In this document: positions 45,573 to 56,845 of the stretch, piece after piece
Layout of the letters: each line of letters begins with the position of its first letter
How positions within the stretch are numbered: the stretch's first letter is position 1
Source: Pseudomonas sp. PDM15
Lineage (GTDB): Bacteria; Pseudomonadota; Gammaproteobacteria; Pseudomonadales; Pseudomonadaceae
DNA: 64,000 nucleotides
NCBI RefSeq assembly: GCF_014851565.1
Contig: NZ_JACVAA010000005.1
Coordinates: forward strand, 186,001 to 250,000
Direction of reading: 5' to 3'
Notes under the pieces: generated by a model
What the model saw: the letters and a program-made list of their open reading frames with translations, nothing else
The model's database searches: none
Told to the model about the DNA's origin: nothing
Translations under genes and position numbers: made by a program

Positions 45573-46051
45573 GTGAGCTCCTGGAGCTGCTCGCCACCGT
45601 GCCCCAGTGCGGCCGCGTGCGCTGGCTCGGCGTACGCCCGCAGGCGCGCGGCGTGATGCTCGAACCGGAGGCCGTCGAGGCCAGGCGCGAAGCCGGCCTG
45701 ACCGGCGATCACGCCCGCCCCGGGCCGCGCAATACGCGCCAGGTAACGCTGATCCAATGGGAACACCTGGCGGTGGTCGGCGCACTACTGAATCGCGAGA
45801 TCACTCCGGCCGATCTGCGCCGCAACATCGCCGTCGCCGGCATCAACCTTTTCAGCCTCAAGGGCCGGCGCTTCCGCATCGGCCAGGCACTGCTGGAGAC
45901 CACTGGCTGGTGCCAACCCTGCGCGCGCCTGGAGCAGCGCCTCGGTCCGGGCACCTTCCAGGCCATGCGCGGGCATGGTGGGATCACCGCGCGGGTGATC
46001 GAAGGCGGCATCATCCGCCTGGACGATCAAGTGCGCGTTGAGCCGGCATGA
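45569..46051 (+). CDS. MOSC domain protein
   Basis: 160 residues; a beta-rich MOSC domain with the conserved cysteine in TTGWCQPCARLE (about residue 113-117) and the NIAVAGINLFSLKGRRFRIG core. MOSC proteins handle molybdenum-cofactor-bound sulphur or N-hydroxylated substrates. Start GTG 45569 overlaps the DUF1780 TGA (GTGA). Confidence 0.85.
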   Translation: MSELLELLATVPQCGRVRWLGVRPQARGVMLEPEAVEARREAGLTGDHARPGPRNTRQVTLIQWEHLAVVGALLNREITPADLRRNIAVAGINLFSLKGRRFRIGQALLETTGWCQPCARLEQRLGPGTFQAMRGHGGITARVIEGGIIRLDDQVRVEPA

Positions 46052-46092
46052 GGGACGTGCCTAGAATGGGCGCATTCTTCGAGAGGATCGCC

Positions 46093-46266
46093 ATGAGCAG
46101 CCGTCTCAGCCCGGAAGACCAGAAACGCGTCGAGCAGTATCTCAGCGCTCCGCAGCATCAGGTGGAGCGCCAGCCGTTCCGCCCCTGGCGCCTTCTGTTG
46201 ATCGTCATCGCCCTGACGATCGGCCTCGGCCTCCTCTCCCGCCTACTTGTCGGACTGGCGCTATGA
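46093..46266 (+). CDS. DUF3094 small membrane protein
   Basis: 57 residues: a polar N-terminal half (LSPEDQKRVEQYLSAP) and one C-terminal transmembrane helix (RLLLIVIALTIGLGLLSRLL). GAGAGGA before ATG 46093. Matches a short family found beside ndh in pseudomonads; function unknown. Confidence 0.85.
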   Translation: MSSRLSPEDQKRVEQYLSAPQHQVERQPFRPWRLLLIVIALTIGLGLLSRLLVGLAL

Positions 46267-46326
46267 GCCGCATCGCGCTCGCCCAGTCGGGCCTACCGCT
46301 TTCCTTAAGCCTTGTGAGATATCCCC

Positions 46327-47625
46327 ATGACTCATCGTATCGTGATCGTCGGCGGCGGCGCCGGCGGCCTGGAGCTTGCTACCCGCCTGGGTAGAACCCT
46401 GGGCAAACGCAAACAGGCCAGCATCGTGCTGGTCGACGCCAACCTCACCCATATCTGGAAACCGCTGCTGCACGAGGTGGCCGCCGGCTCGCTGAACTCC
46501 TCGGAAGACGAGCTGAACTACGTGGCCCAGGGCAAATGGAACCACTTCGAGTTCCAACTCGGGCGCATGAGCGGTCTGGATCGTGCGCGAAAGACCATCA
46601 AGCTGGCTGCCACCCTGGACGAGGACGGTGGCGAGCTGCTAGCCGAACGCGAACTGGCTTACGACAGCCTGGTGATCGCCGTTGGCAGCACCACCAATGA
46701 CTTCGGCACGCCCGGCGCCGCCGAGCACTGCATCTTCCTCGACACCCGCGAGCAGGCCGAGCGCTTCCACCGGCAGATGCTCAGCCACTACCTGCGCGCC
46801 CACGCCGGCAAGAGCGACGACGGTCGCATCAGCGTGGCCATCGTCGGCGCCGGCGCCACTGGGGTGGAGCTGGCCGCCGAACTGCACCACGCTGCCCATG
46901 AACTGGCCGCCTACGGCCTGGATCGCATCCAGCCACAGAACATGCGCATCACCCTGATCGAGGCGGGCCCGCGCGTACTGCCGGCGCTGCCGGAGCGCAT
47001 CAGCGGCCCGGTACACAAGACCCTGGAGAAACTCGGCGTCACAGTGCTGACCGGCACCGCGGTGAGCCAGGTGACCGCCGAGGCGCTGCTTACCGCCCAG
47101 GGCATGGAGGTTCCTGCCAGCCTCAAGGTGTGGGCCGCCGGCATCCGCGCGCCGGCCTTCCTCAAGGATCTGGACGGCCTGGAGAGCAACCGCATCAACC
47201 AGCTGCTGGTGCGCCCGACCCTGCAGACCACCCTGGACGACAGCATCTTCGCCTTCGGCGACTGCGCCGCCTGCCCGCTCGGCGACGGCAGCGAACGCAC
47301 CATCCCGCCGCGCGCCCAGGCCGCGCACCAGCAGGCCTCGCTGCTGGCCAAGGCACTCAAGCTGCGCCTGGACGGCCAGGCCCTGCCGGAATTCCGCTAC
47401 CGCGATTACGGTTCGCTGATTTCGCTGTCGCGCTTCTCAGCGGTGGGCAACCTTATGGGCAATCTGATGGGCAGCGTCAAGCTGGAGGGCTGGCTGGCGC
47501 GGATGTTCTACGTGTCGCTGTACCGCATGCACCAGATGGCGCTGTATGGCGTGCTGCGCACCGCTCTGCTGATGCTCGGCGACCGCATCGGCCGCAGCAC
47601 CGAGCCACGCCTGAAACTGCACTAA
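46327..47625 (+). CDS. ndh: Type II NADH:quinone dehydrogenase
   Basis: 432 residues. Non-proton-pumping NADH oxidation at the inner membrane face. FAD loop IVIVGGGAGGLELATRLG (residues 4-21), NAD loop VAIVGAGATGVELAAEL (about 171-187), the FAD-contacting FAFGDCAAC, and a C-terminal amphipathic membrane-binding helix. 60 bases after the DUF3094 gene. Confidence 0.95.
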   Translation: MTHRIVIVGGGAGGLELATRLGRTLGKRKQASIVLVDANLTHIWKPLLHEVAAGSLNSSEDELNYVAQGKWNHFEFQLGRMSGLDRARKTIKLAATLDEDGGELLAERELAYDSLVIAVGSTTNDFGTPGAAEHCIFLDTREQAERFHRQMLSHYLRAHAGKSDDGRISVAIVGAGATGVELAAELHHAAHELAAYGLDRIQPQNMRITLIEAGPRVLPALPERISGPVHKTLEKLGVTVLTGTAVSQVTAEALLTAQGMEVPASLKVWAAGIRAPAFLKDLDGLESNRINQLLVRPTLQTTLDDSIFAFGDCAACPLGDGSERTIPPRAQAAHQQASLLAKALKLRLDGQALPEFRYRDYGSLISLSRFSAVGNLMGNLMGSVKLEGWLARMFYVSLYRMHQMALYGVLRTALLMLGDRIGRSTEPRLKLH

Positions 47626-47685
47626 GCACATGAGGAGCGGCTCGCCGCCCCTTCTCACATCGCCAGCTTTCTTACAGGCAACAAA

Positions 47686-47706
47686 AAGCCCGCGCTAGGC
47701 GGGCTT
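47686..47706. terminator. Terminator shared by ndh and the tRNA operon
   Basis: AAGCCCGC and GCGGGCTT-type stem around GCTAG; minus-strand transcripts continue into TTTTTGTT, plus-strand ones into TTCTTGTTT. It ends the tRNA transcript 11 bases after tRNA-Lys. Confidence 0.85.
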
Positions 47707-47716
47707 CTTGTTTAAA

Positions 47717-47792
47717 TGGTGGGTCGTGTAGGATTCGAACCTACGACCAATTGGTTAAAAGCCAACTGCTCTACCGACTGAGCTAACGACCC
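47717..47792 (-). tRNA. tRNA-Lys (UUU)
   Basis: 76 bases on the minus strand from GGGTCGTTAGCTCAG to CCA. Anticodon loop CTTTTAA gives UUU; T-arm GGTTCGAATCC; encoded CCA. Last of a three-tRNA cluster. Confidence 0.97.
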
Positions 47793-47797
47793 AAAAA

Positions 47798-47874
47798 TGG
47801 TCGGGGTAGGGGGATTCGAACTCCCGACATCTTGCTCCCAAAGCAAGCGCGCTACCGGACTGCGCTATACCCCG
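47798..47874 (-). tRNA. tRNA-Pro (UGG)
   Basis: 77 bases on the minus strand, CGGGGTATAGCGCAG to CCA, anticodon loop TTTGGGA (UGG), T-arm GTTCGAATCC, encoded CCA. Confidence 0.97.
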
Positions 47875-47883
47875 ATAGGAAGT

Positions 47884-47959
47884 TGGCTCCGCGACCTGGA
47901 CTCGAACCAGGGACCCAATGATTAACAGTCATTTGCTCTACCGACTGAGCTATCGCGGA
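47884..47959 (-). tRNA. tRNA-Asn (GUU)
   Basis: 76 bases on the minus strand, TCCGCGATAGCTCAG to GCCA, anticodon loop CTGTTAA (GUU), T-arm GGTTCGAGTCC, encoded CCA. First gene of the cluster. Confidence 0.97.
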
Positions 47960-48022
47960 ACTACGGTCTTCCCACCTCTTCCACTGGACCGGCCAGGCCG
48001 ATTCCCGTATCAGAGGCGCGCC

Positions 48023-48050
48023 ATTTTACGGCCCAGAATGCTTATGTCAA
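48023..48050 (-). promoter_or_regulatory. Sigma-70 promoter of the tRNA cluster
   Basis: Minus strand: TTGACA (48050-48045), 16-base spacer, TAAAAT (48028-48023), followed by the GC-rich GGCGCGCC discriminator typical of stringently controlled stable-RNA promoters. Confidence 0.88.
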
Positions 48051-48169
48051 CCCTGACAACGAGTTATTTCATCCGCACCGCCACCGGCGATAAAAGGCTA
48101 CTCTATTGCTAGAAACATGTTTGAGATCACAGCGATAGCCTCGACCCGGCTATCGCCCCAGGACGCCGC

Positions 48170-50539
48170 ATGAGCTCGCAGGACCTCCCACCACCCCAGA
48201 TTCCCGGCGTAGCCAGCCGCGCCATCCAGCCCCGCTTCGGCGAACTGGTCCAGGATTGCCGCAAGCTGGTGATGAACAACCTGGCCGAACACCTGACCGA
48301 GTTGTTCGCACAGGTCGACGACACGCTCTTCGAAGGCGCCGAAAAGGCCGAGAACAACAAGGTACAGAGCCTGTTCTTCGATGCCATGCGCGACCTGCGC
48401 AAACTGCGCCCACAGATAGAACGCAGCTACCACCAGCGCATCGCGCAGAACTTCGCCGACTTTCTCGACGGCAAACTCAAGGCCAAGGCTCAAGGCGGGG
48501 AAGCGGATAGCGAAAACCTGAGCCTGATGCAGAACGAGGAGTACGAGGAAAGCCTGCAGGTGACCAACATGGTCAGCAAGGTCAAGGCGCGCAGCAGCCG
48601 CGCCCTGTTCGCCCTGGAGCAGCGCCTGGCCCTACTCAACAACGGCCAGAAGCTGGTCGAGGATGCCAACCCCTTCGGCCCTCAGGCCCTGGCCGAGGCC
48701 TTCCGCGAGGCGTTGACACCCCACCCGCTGCCGCTGCGGATCAAGGTCATCCTCTATATGCTGTTCGACCGGCATGTGATGCAGGGCCTGGATACGCTGT
48801 ATGAGATGCTCAACCAGCGCCTGATCAACGCCGGCATCCTACCCAACCTCAAGTTCACTGCCCAGCGCTCGCCATCCGCCAGCCCGCCCAGCCGCCCGGC
48901 GGAGGGCGGCACAAGCGCGGCAGCGGCCCAGGCACCGGCCGGTACGGCGCTAGTTGTCGCTGCCAGCCATGCTGGTGCGCTGCAGAACATTCAGGCCGCC
49001 GCGCCGATCATTCAGGCACCGGCTGACCTCAGCGCGCCGCCACCACAGGACCCCGGCCAGCTGCTCGGCGGCCTGGCCGCCCTGCTCGGCGAGCGCCGCC
49101 AGCAGGACCTCGACGCACCGCTGCCGGGCGGCACCCGAAGCATCGCCAGTTTCGCCCCGCGCACGGCCACCAGCACCTACAGCGCCGGCGAGTTGCTCGA
49201 AGCGCTCACCCGCCTGCAGCAGCAGTCCGCCAGCACCCTGACCCAGCGCCTGCAGGGCCCGCAGCCGGTAGAGGACATCAAGGTCAACCTGCAGCAGCAG
49301 CTGGAGTCCCTCAGCAGCGTGCCGGGCCAGCAGAAACTGGCCGATCAGGAAGCCGACGTGATCGACCTGGTGGGCATGCTGTTCGACTTCATCCTCGATG
49401 ACGACAACCTGCCACACAGCTGCAAGACCGCCCTCTCCCACCTGCATACGCCTTACCTGAAGGTGGCGCTGCAGGACAAGGCACTGTTCACCCAGCACCA
49501 GCACCCGGCCCGCCGCCTGCTCAACACCATGGCCCAGGCCGGCGTGCTGTATGGCGGCGAAGGTGACGAGCGCGGTCTGCTGGCGAAGATCCACTGGGTA
49601 GTGGAGCGGGTGATTCACGGTTTCACCGGCGATCTGCAGCTGTTCGACAACCTGCTGGAAGAGTTCAACGAGTTCGTTGCCACCCTCAAGCACAAGGTCG
49701 AGCTGCGCGAGAAACGTGCGGTGGAGGCTGCCAAGGGTCGCGACCGCCTGCTCGGCGCGCGCCAGCAGGCGGTCGCGGTAATCCACAACGTGCTGCGCGA
49801 GCGCCAGCTGCCGAGCGTGATCCACAACTTCCTGGAACTGACCTGGGCCGATGTGCTGGTCTTCGTCCTGCTGCGCCACGGCGAACGCAGTGCCGAATGG
49901 CAGCGCGCGGGCGACGTGGCCGAACAACTGGCCTGGAGCGGCACACCTCTGGATGCCGATGGCCGCAGCCGCCTGCAGAACGTGCGCGTCACCCTGCTGG
50001 ACGAGCTGCGCAAGGGCCTGGAGCTGCTCGGCGGCTACCACGAGGACGGCATCCGCCGTCTGCTGCAGGACATAGTCGCCTGCCAGCACGCGGTGCAGGC
50101 GCAGCAGCCGCAGCTGGCCGCGCAGATCAAGAGCCAGCTGCAGGAAAGCCCGCTGGGCGCCATGCTCGGCGAGGACGCGGTCCTGGCCGAACCGGTCAAG
50201 CGCGAGGGCCAGCTGACGGCACGGGCCCAGGCGCTGATCAGGGAGCTGCAGCAAGTGGAGTTCGGCACCTGGTTCGAGTTCGTCCAGGGCAAGGACATCC
50301 TGACCCTCAAACTGTCCTGGTTCAGCCCGACCACGCACAACTACATGTTCGTCGATCACAGCGGCCAGCGGGTGGCAGTCAAGCCGATCCGCCAGCTGGC
50401 CAACGAAATGGAGCAGGGCCTGGCGCGCATCGTCGCACCGGAGCGCAGCGCACCCCTGGTGGACCGCGCCCTGGGTGCCATCTACCGTGTTCTGCAGCGT
50501 TTCACCGGGCGCGCCAACGAAGTCGGACAAGGAGCTTGA
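48170..50539 (+). CDS. DUF1631 protein, copy 2
   Basis: 789 residues, function unknown. Shares with the copy at 34099 the N-terminal DDTLFEGAEKAENN and FFDAMRDLRKLR block, the central VIDLVGMLFDFILDDDNLP and HPARRLLNTMAQAG block, and a C-terminal beta-rich domain (VEFGTWFEFVQGKDILTLK, MFVDHSGQRVAVK). The 230-330 linker is Ala/Pro-rich. The stop TGA touches the ATG of a PilZ gene, a strong hint of a shared c-di-GMP-linked role. Confidence 0.88.
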   Translation: MSSQDLPPPQIPGVASRAIQPRFGELVQDCRKLVMNNLAEHLTELFAQVDDTLFEGAEKAENNKVQSLFFDAMRDLRKLRPQIERSYHQRIAQNFADFLDGKLKAKAQGGEADSENLSLMQNEEYEESLQVTNMVSKVKARSSRALFALEQRLALLNNGQKLVEDANPFGPQALAEAFREALTPHPLPLRIKVILYMLFDRHVMQGLDTLYEMLNQRLINAGILPNLKFTAQRSPSASPPSRPAEGGTSAAAAQAPAGTALVVAASHAGALQNIQAAAPIIQAPADLSAPPPQDPGQLLGGLAALLGERRQQDLDAPLPGGTRSIASFAPRTATSTYSAGELLEALTRLQQQSASTLTQRLQGPQPVEDIKVNLQQQLESLSSVPGQQKLADQEADVIDLVGMLFDFILDDDNLPHSCKTALSHLHTPYLKVALQDKALFTQHQHPARRLLNTMAQAGVLYGGEGDERGLLAKIHWVVERVIHGFTGDLQLFDNLLEEFNEFVATLKHKVELREKRAVEAAKGRDRLLGARQQAVAVIHNVLRERQLPSVIHNFLELTWADVLVFVLLRHGERSAEWQRAGDVAEQLAWSGTPLDADGRSRLQNVRVTLLDELRKGLELLGGYHEDGIRRLLQDIVACQHAVQAQQPQLAAQIKSQLQESPLGAMLGEDAVLAEPVKREGQLTARAQALIRELQQVEFGTWFEFVQGKDILTLKLSWFSPTTHNYMFVDHSGQRVAVKPIRQLANEMEQGLARIVAPERSAPLVDRALGAIYRVLQRFTGRANEVGQGA

Positions 50540-50878
50540 ATGGACGATCGTCGCCAGCACAGCCGCCACACCACGCAACTGGGCATAGATGTTCTCGACC
50601 TGCACAGCGGCCGCCGCCTCGGCCGCATCGTCGACCTTTCCGAGGACGGCTTCATGCTGGCCAGCGAGGCTCCGCCGGAGGCCGACTCGGTCTGGGAGTG
50701 CCGCCTGGTGCTGGACCAGCCCCTGGACGGCATCCATGAAGTGCGTGTGGGCGCCGACTGCCTATGGAGCCGCGCCGGCGAGGCCGGACACAGCGGCTGG
50801 TGCGGCTTCCATATCATCGACCTGGCCGACGACCAGATCGGCCCACTGGCGCTGCTGTTGCGCCACCTGCAGGTCTGA
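50540..50878 (+). CDS. PilZ domain protein
   Basis: 112 residues, a single PilZ domain. Both c-di-GMP-binding motifs are present: RQHSR near residue 5 (RxxxR) and DLSEDG near residue 34 (D/NxSxxG). The DUF1631 stop immediately precedes ATG 50540, with GGAG inside the DUF1631 end. Probably an adaptor reporting c-di-GMP to the DUF1631 protein or a partner. Confidence 0.9.
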   Translation: MDDRRQHSRHTTQLGIDVLDLHSGRRLGRIVDLSEDGFMLASEAPPEADSVWECRLVLDQPLDGIHEVRVGADCLWSRAGEAGHSGWCGFHIIDLADDQIGPLALLLRHLQV

Positions 50879-50880
50879 AC

Positions 50881-50910
50881 GAAAAAGCCCCGGTCTCCCG
50901 GGGCTTTTTC
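50881..50910. terminator. Bidirectional terminator between PilZ gene and clpB
   Basis: GAAAAAGCCCCGG and CCGGGGCTTTTTC around TCTC: perfect stem with A and T tails on both sides, between convergent stops. Confidence 0.95.
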
Positions 50911-50923
50911 ATCATCGCCGAAC

Positions 50924-53488
<2,565 letters not shown>

Positions 53489-53561
53489 GAATTGTCCTTC
53501 CTTCAGAAAGCGGGCCGGAGCGCTGAACTGCTCCTCTGAGTGAAGCCCGGTATTGCTCTGT

Positions 53562-53589
53562 AGATAGGGACAGTTTCGGCCGATTCAAG
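53562..53589 (-). promoter_or_regulatory. Sigma-32 heat-shock promoter of clpB
   Basis: Minus strand: CTTGAAT (53589-53583), 13-base spacer, CCCTATCT (53569-53562), close to the RpoH consensus CTTGAAA/CCCCATnT. About 75 bases upstream of the clpB ATG. Confidence 0.85.
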
Positions 53590-53609
53590 CGCCGACTATT
53601 TGCTGTGGA

Positions 53610-54344
53610 TCAATCGACCAGCCACACCAGCGAAGCGAAGCGCCCGGTGCGGGCGGCGCGACGATAGGAGAAGAAGCGCTCGTCGTTGACGGTACAGAGG
53701 CCACCACCATATACGGCGGTGACGCCGCGAGCTGCCAGGCGGATGCGCGCCAGGGCATAGATGTCGGCCATGTACTTGCCGGCGTTGCGGCTGGGAAGAA
53801 AGACCTGCGCGGCCTCGGCGTGCTGCGCCAGGAAGGCTTCGCGCACCTCGGGGCCGACCTCGAAGGCCTGCGGGCCGATGGCCGGCCCTAGCCAGACCAG
53901 GATATCGGCTGGCTCGACCGCCATAGCATCCAGGGTATTTTCCAGCACCCCGTTTGCCAGGCCACGCCAACCTGCATGGACCGCCGCCACGCGAGTACCG
54001 GCACGGTCGCAGAACAGCGCCGGCAGGCAATCGGCGGTCAGCACGCAGCAGGCGATGCCCGGCGCGGAACTCCAGCTGGCGTCGGCGATGGGCACTTGAG
54101 CGGGATCGGCTGCGACTACGTCGGGGCTGTGCACCTGCTTCAGCCAGGCCGGCTGGCACCCCAGGCGCTCGACCAGCAGGCGGCGGTTGTCGGCTACGGC
54201 CTGCGCACCATCCTCGACGTGATCGCCGAGATTGAGACTGTCGAAGGGCGGCAGGCTGGTGCCACCGACTCTCGTGGTGACACAGGCGCGGACATTGGCC
54301 GGCGCCGGCCAGTCCGGCAACAGCCAGTCAGACGAAGGATTCAT
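53610..54344 (-). CDS. pgeF: Peptidoglycan editing factor PgeF (multicopper polyphenol oxidase family)
   Basis: 244 residues, YfiH/DUF152 family. Zinc-site motifs: LKQVHSPDVV, TADCLPALF and VHAGWRGLANG. Family members edit peptidoglycan precursors or cleave purine nucleosides in other species. Its start overlaps the end of rluD by 17 bases, so it is co-translated with it, as is usual. Confidence 0.92.
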   Translation of the reverse strand: MNPSSDWLLPDWPAPANVRACVTTRVGGTSLPPFDSLNLGDHVEDGAQAVADNRRLLVERLGCQPAWLKQVHSPDVVAADPAQVPIADASWSSAPGIACCVLTADCLPALFCDRAGTRVAAVHAGWRGLANGVLENTLDAMAVEPADILVWLGPAIGPQAFEVGPEVREAFLAQHAEAAQVFLPSRNAGKYMADIYALARIRLAARGVTAVYGGGLCTVNDERFFSYRRAARTGRFASLVWLVD

Positions 54345-55299
54345 TGTCCTGACGCAGCAGCGAGAGCATCCACACCAGATCTTCCGGCAGCGGCGAAACC
54401 CACTTCATGCGCTGCCCAGTGGCCGGATGCTCCAGCTCGAGGAAACGCGCGTGCAGCGCCTGACGCGGGAACTCCTTGAGGGTCTGCACCAGTGTCGGGC
54501 TGGCCGCCGGCGGAATGCGGAAGCGCCCGGCATAAAGCGGGTCGCCGATCAACGGGTAGCCGACATGGGTCATGTGCACGCGAATCTGGTGGGTGCGCCC
54601 GGTCTCCAGCTTGACCCGCACATGGGTGTGCGAGCGGAAGCGCTCCAGCACGCGGTAGTGGGTCACGGCCGGCTTGCCGCCATCGATCACCGCCATGCGC
54701 TGGCGATTGGCCGAGCTGCGGCCGATCGGCGCGTCGACGGTGGCGCCGGAGGTGATCACGCCGATGCAGATGCATTCATAGATGCGGCTGACCGTGCGCC
54801 TCTGCAGCTGATCGACCAGTTTGGTCTGCGCCTGCAGGGTCTTGGCCACCACCATCAGGCCGGTGGTGTCCTTGTCCAAACGATGAACGATGCCGGCGCG
54901 CGGCACGTTGATGATGTCCGGCACATGGTGCAGCAAAGCGTTCAGCAGGGTGCCATCGGCATGCCCCGCCGCCGGGTGGACCACCAGGCCGGCCGGCTTG
55001 TCGATCACCAGGATGTGCTCGTCCTCGTAGACGATGTTCAGCGGAATATCCTGCGCCACCCACTCGCCCTGGGCCTCCTGTTCGGCTTCCAGGCTGAGCA
55101 CGGAGCCGCTGTGGACGATGTCGCGCGGGCGAATGACGGCGCCATCGACGGTCAGGCGGCCGTCCTTGATCCAGGTCGACAGGCGTGAGCGCGAGTACTC
55201 GTCGAACAGCTGGGCGGCGACCTGGTCGAGGCGCTGACCACCGAGGTCGGACGGCACTTCGGCGGTGAGTTGGATGAGCTGATCGGAATCTTCGGACAT
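54328..55299 (-). CDS. rluD: 23S rRNA pseudouridine synthase RluD
   Basis: 323 residues. S4 RNA-binding domain (about 15-75, RLDQVAAQLF...RLTVDG), then the catalytic domain with the invariant Asp in GIVHRLDKDTTGLMVVA (near residue 145) and RVKLETGRTHQIRVH. Modifies helix 69 of 23S rRNA. Start ATG 55299 gives MSEDSDQLIQLTAEV; the frame upstream is antisense to bamD. Divergent from bamD. Confidence 0.96.
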   Translation of the reverse strand: MSEDSDQLIQLTAEVPSDLGGQRLDQVAAQLFDEYSRSRLSTWIKDGRLTVDGAVIRPRDIVHSGSVLSLEAEQEAQGEWVAQDIPLNIVYEDEHILVIDKPAGLVVHPAAGHADGTLLNALLHHVPDIINVPRAGIVHRLDKDTTGLMVVAKTLQAQTKLVDQLQRRTVSRIYECICIGVITSGATVDAPIGRSSANRQRMAVIDGGKPAVTHYRVLERFRSHTHVRVKLETGRTHQIRVHMTHVGYPLIGDPLYAGRFRIPPAASPTLVQTLKEFPRQALHARFLELEHPATGQRMKWVSPLPEDLVWMLSLLRQDNESFV

Positions 55300-55446
55300 G
55301 GGCTGCTGCGGAGGGCGGTGCGGCTTTTGGTTTCGGCGGCACGCTGTGGTTAAATACGGCGTCTTTGTCCCGGCGTTTTCCGGGGCGCTCATCATAACAG
55401 GACGGTCGAGGCCTAGACAGCCGCCGTCACAGGGACGCAAGCCACC

Positions 55447-56472
55447 ATGCAAGTGAAACACCTGCTGCTGATCGCCACCCTCGCCTTCGTTGCCGCGTGC
55501 TCCTCCAACAAGCCGGAAGTGGATGAGAACCTGAGCGAGACCGAGCTCTACCAGCAGGCCCAGGAAGATCTCAGCAGCAACAGCTACAACAATGCCATCG
55601 CCAAGCTGAAGGCCCTGGAGTCCCGCTACCCGTTCGGCCGTTACGCCGAGCAGGCTCAGCTCGAGCTGATCTACGCCTACTACAAGAACGTCGAGCCGGA
55701 GGCCGCCAAGTCCGCCGCCGAGCGCTTCATCCGCCTGCACCCGCAGCACGCCAATGTCGACTACGCCTACTACCTCAAGGGCTTGGCCTCCTTCGACCAG
55801 GACCGCGGCCTGATCGCCCGCTTCATCCCGCTGGACCTGACCAAGCGCGACCCGGGCGCCGCCCGTGACTCGTACAACGAGTTCGCCCAGCTCACCAGCC
55901 GCTACCCCAACAGCCGCTACGCGCCGGACGCCAAGGCGCGCATGGTCTACCTGCGCAACCTGCTGGCCGCCTACGAGATCCACGCTGGCCGCTACTACCT
56001 GACCCGCCAGGCCTACGTCGCCGCCGCCAACCGTGGCCGCTACGTGGTGGAAAACTTCCAGGAAACCCCCGCCGTCGGCGATGGCCTGGCCCTGATGGTC
56101 GAGGCCTACCAGCGCCTGGAGCTGAACGACCTGGCCGCCACCAGCCTGGAAACCCTGAAGCTGAACTACCCGGACCACCCGACCTTGGTCGACGGCCAGT
56201 TCGTGCCCCTGGAAGAGGAAGCGGACAACCGCTCCTGGCTGGCCAAGGCCACTCTGGGTCTGATCGAATCCGATGCACCGCTGCCGCCGGGCGAAACCCG
56301 CGCCAGCCAGGACGTGATTCGCCAGTACGAGGAAGCCCAGGAAGATATCCCGGACGAACTGCAGCCAGAGAATCAGGACGAAGAAGCCCAGGAAGACTTG
56401 GAGAGCGAAGCGGAAGGCAACAGCGATGACCGGTCTTGGTTCAGCTACATGACCTTCGGCCTGTTCGACTAA
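55447..56472 (+). CDS. bamD: Outer-membrane assembly lipoprotein BamD
   Basis: 341 residues. Lipobox AFVAAC with lipidated C18; five TPR-type hairpins (about 30-240) that hold BamA and BamC. Essential part of the beta-barrel assembly machine. The C-terminal acidic extension (about 280-340, Glu/Gln/Asp-rich) is longer than in E. coli BamD (245 residues), a pseudomonad trait. Confidence 0.95.
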   Translation: MQVKHLLLIATLAFVAACSSNKPEVDENLSETELYQQAQEDLSSNSYNNAIAKLKALESRYPFGRYAEQAQLELIYAYYKNVEPEAAKSAAERFIRLHPQHANVDYAYYLKGLASFDQDRGLIARFIPLDLTKRDPGAARDSYNEFAQLTSRYPNSRYAPDAKARMVYLRNLLAAYEIHAGRYYLTRQAYVAAANRGRYVVENFQETPAVGDGLALMVEAYQRLELNDLAATSLETLKLNYPDHPTLVDGQFVPLEEEADNRSWLAKATLGLIESDAPLPPGETRASQDVIRQYEEAQEDIPDELQPENQDEEAQEDLESEAEGNSDDRSWFSYMTFGLFD

Positions 56473-56491
56473 GCCGTCAGTGCGACACGAC

Positions 56492-56515
56492 AAGGGAGGC
56501 CTGGCCTCCCTTTTT
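56492..56515 (+). terminator. bamD terminator
   Basis: AAGGGAGG-CCTGG-CCTCCC followed by TTTTT, 20 bases after the stop. Confidence 0.9.
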
Positions 56516-56617
56516 CATGCCCGCATTCCACGCACAGTGCACGACAGCAATGTTTTCCTGCTGCGCCACAAGCGGCTCCTTGGCTAAACTGCCAGCCTGC
56601 CAACGAGAGAGCACACC

Positions 56618-56845
56618 ATGTTCCGTCTGCTGTTCTGGGTCGCCGTGATCGCCGCCACCGTCTGGCTGTGGCGCCGCTTCAATCGCCCCGCCGCGCCATC
56701 AGCAAAGCCAGATGAAGATCAGCCGGCGCCCATGGTGCGCTGCGCCCAGTGCGGCGTGCATGTGCCACGCGACAAGGCGCTACCCCAAGAGCAGCTGTGG
56801 TATTGCAGCCAGGCCCACCTGGAGCAGGGGCAGCCACGGCAGTGA
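56618..56845 (+). CDS. PP0621-family small membrane protein
   Basis: 75 residues: one N-terminal transmembrane helix (LLFWVAVIAATVWLW) and a C-terminal zinc-ribbon-like part with CAQCGVHVP and WYCSQAHLEQ. Its TGA overlaps the GTG start of pilS (GTGA), so it is coupled to the pilus regulators; its role there is unknown. Confidence 0.88.
   Translation: MFRLLFWVAVIAATVWLWRRFNRPAAPSAKPDEDQPAPMVRCAQCGVHVPRDKALPQEQLWYCSQAHLEQGQPRQ

Noticed and set aside
48950-50737. 595-residue minus-strand open frame
   Set aside because: Shadow of the DUF1631 and PilZ genes, which have clear conserved motifs.
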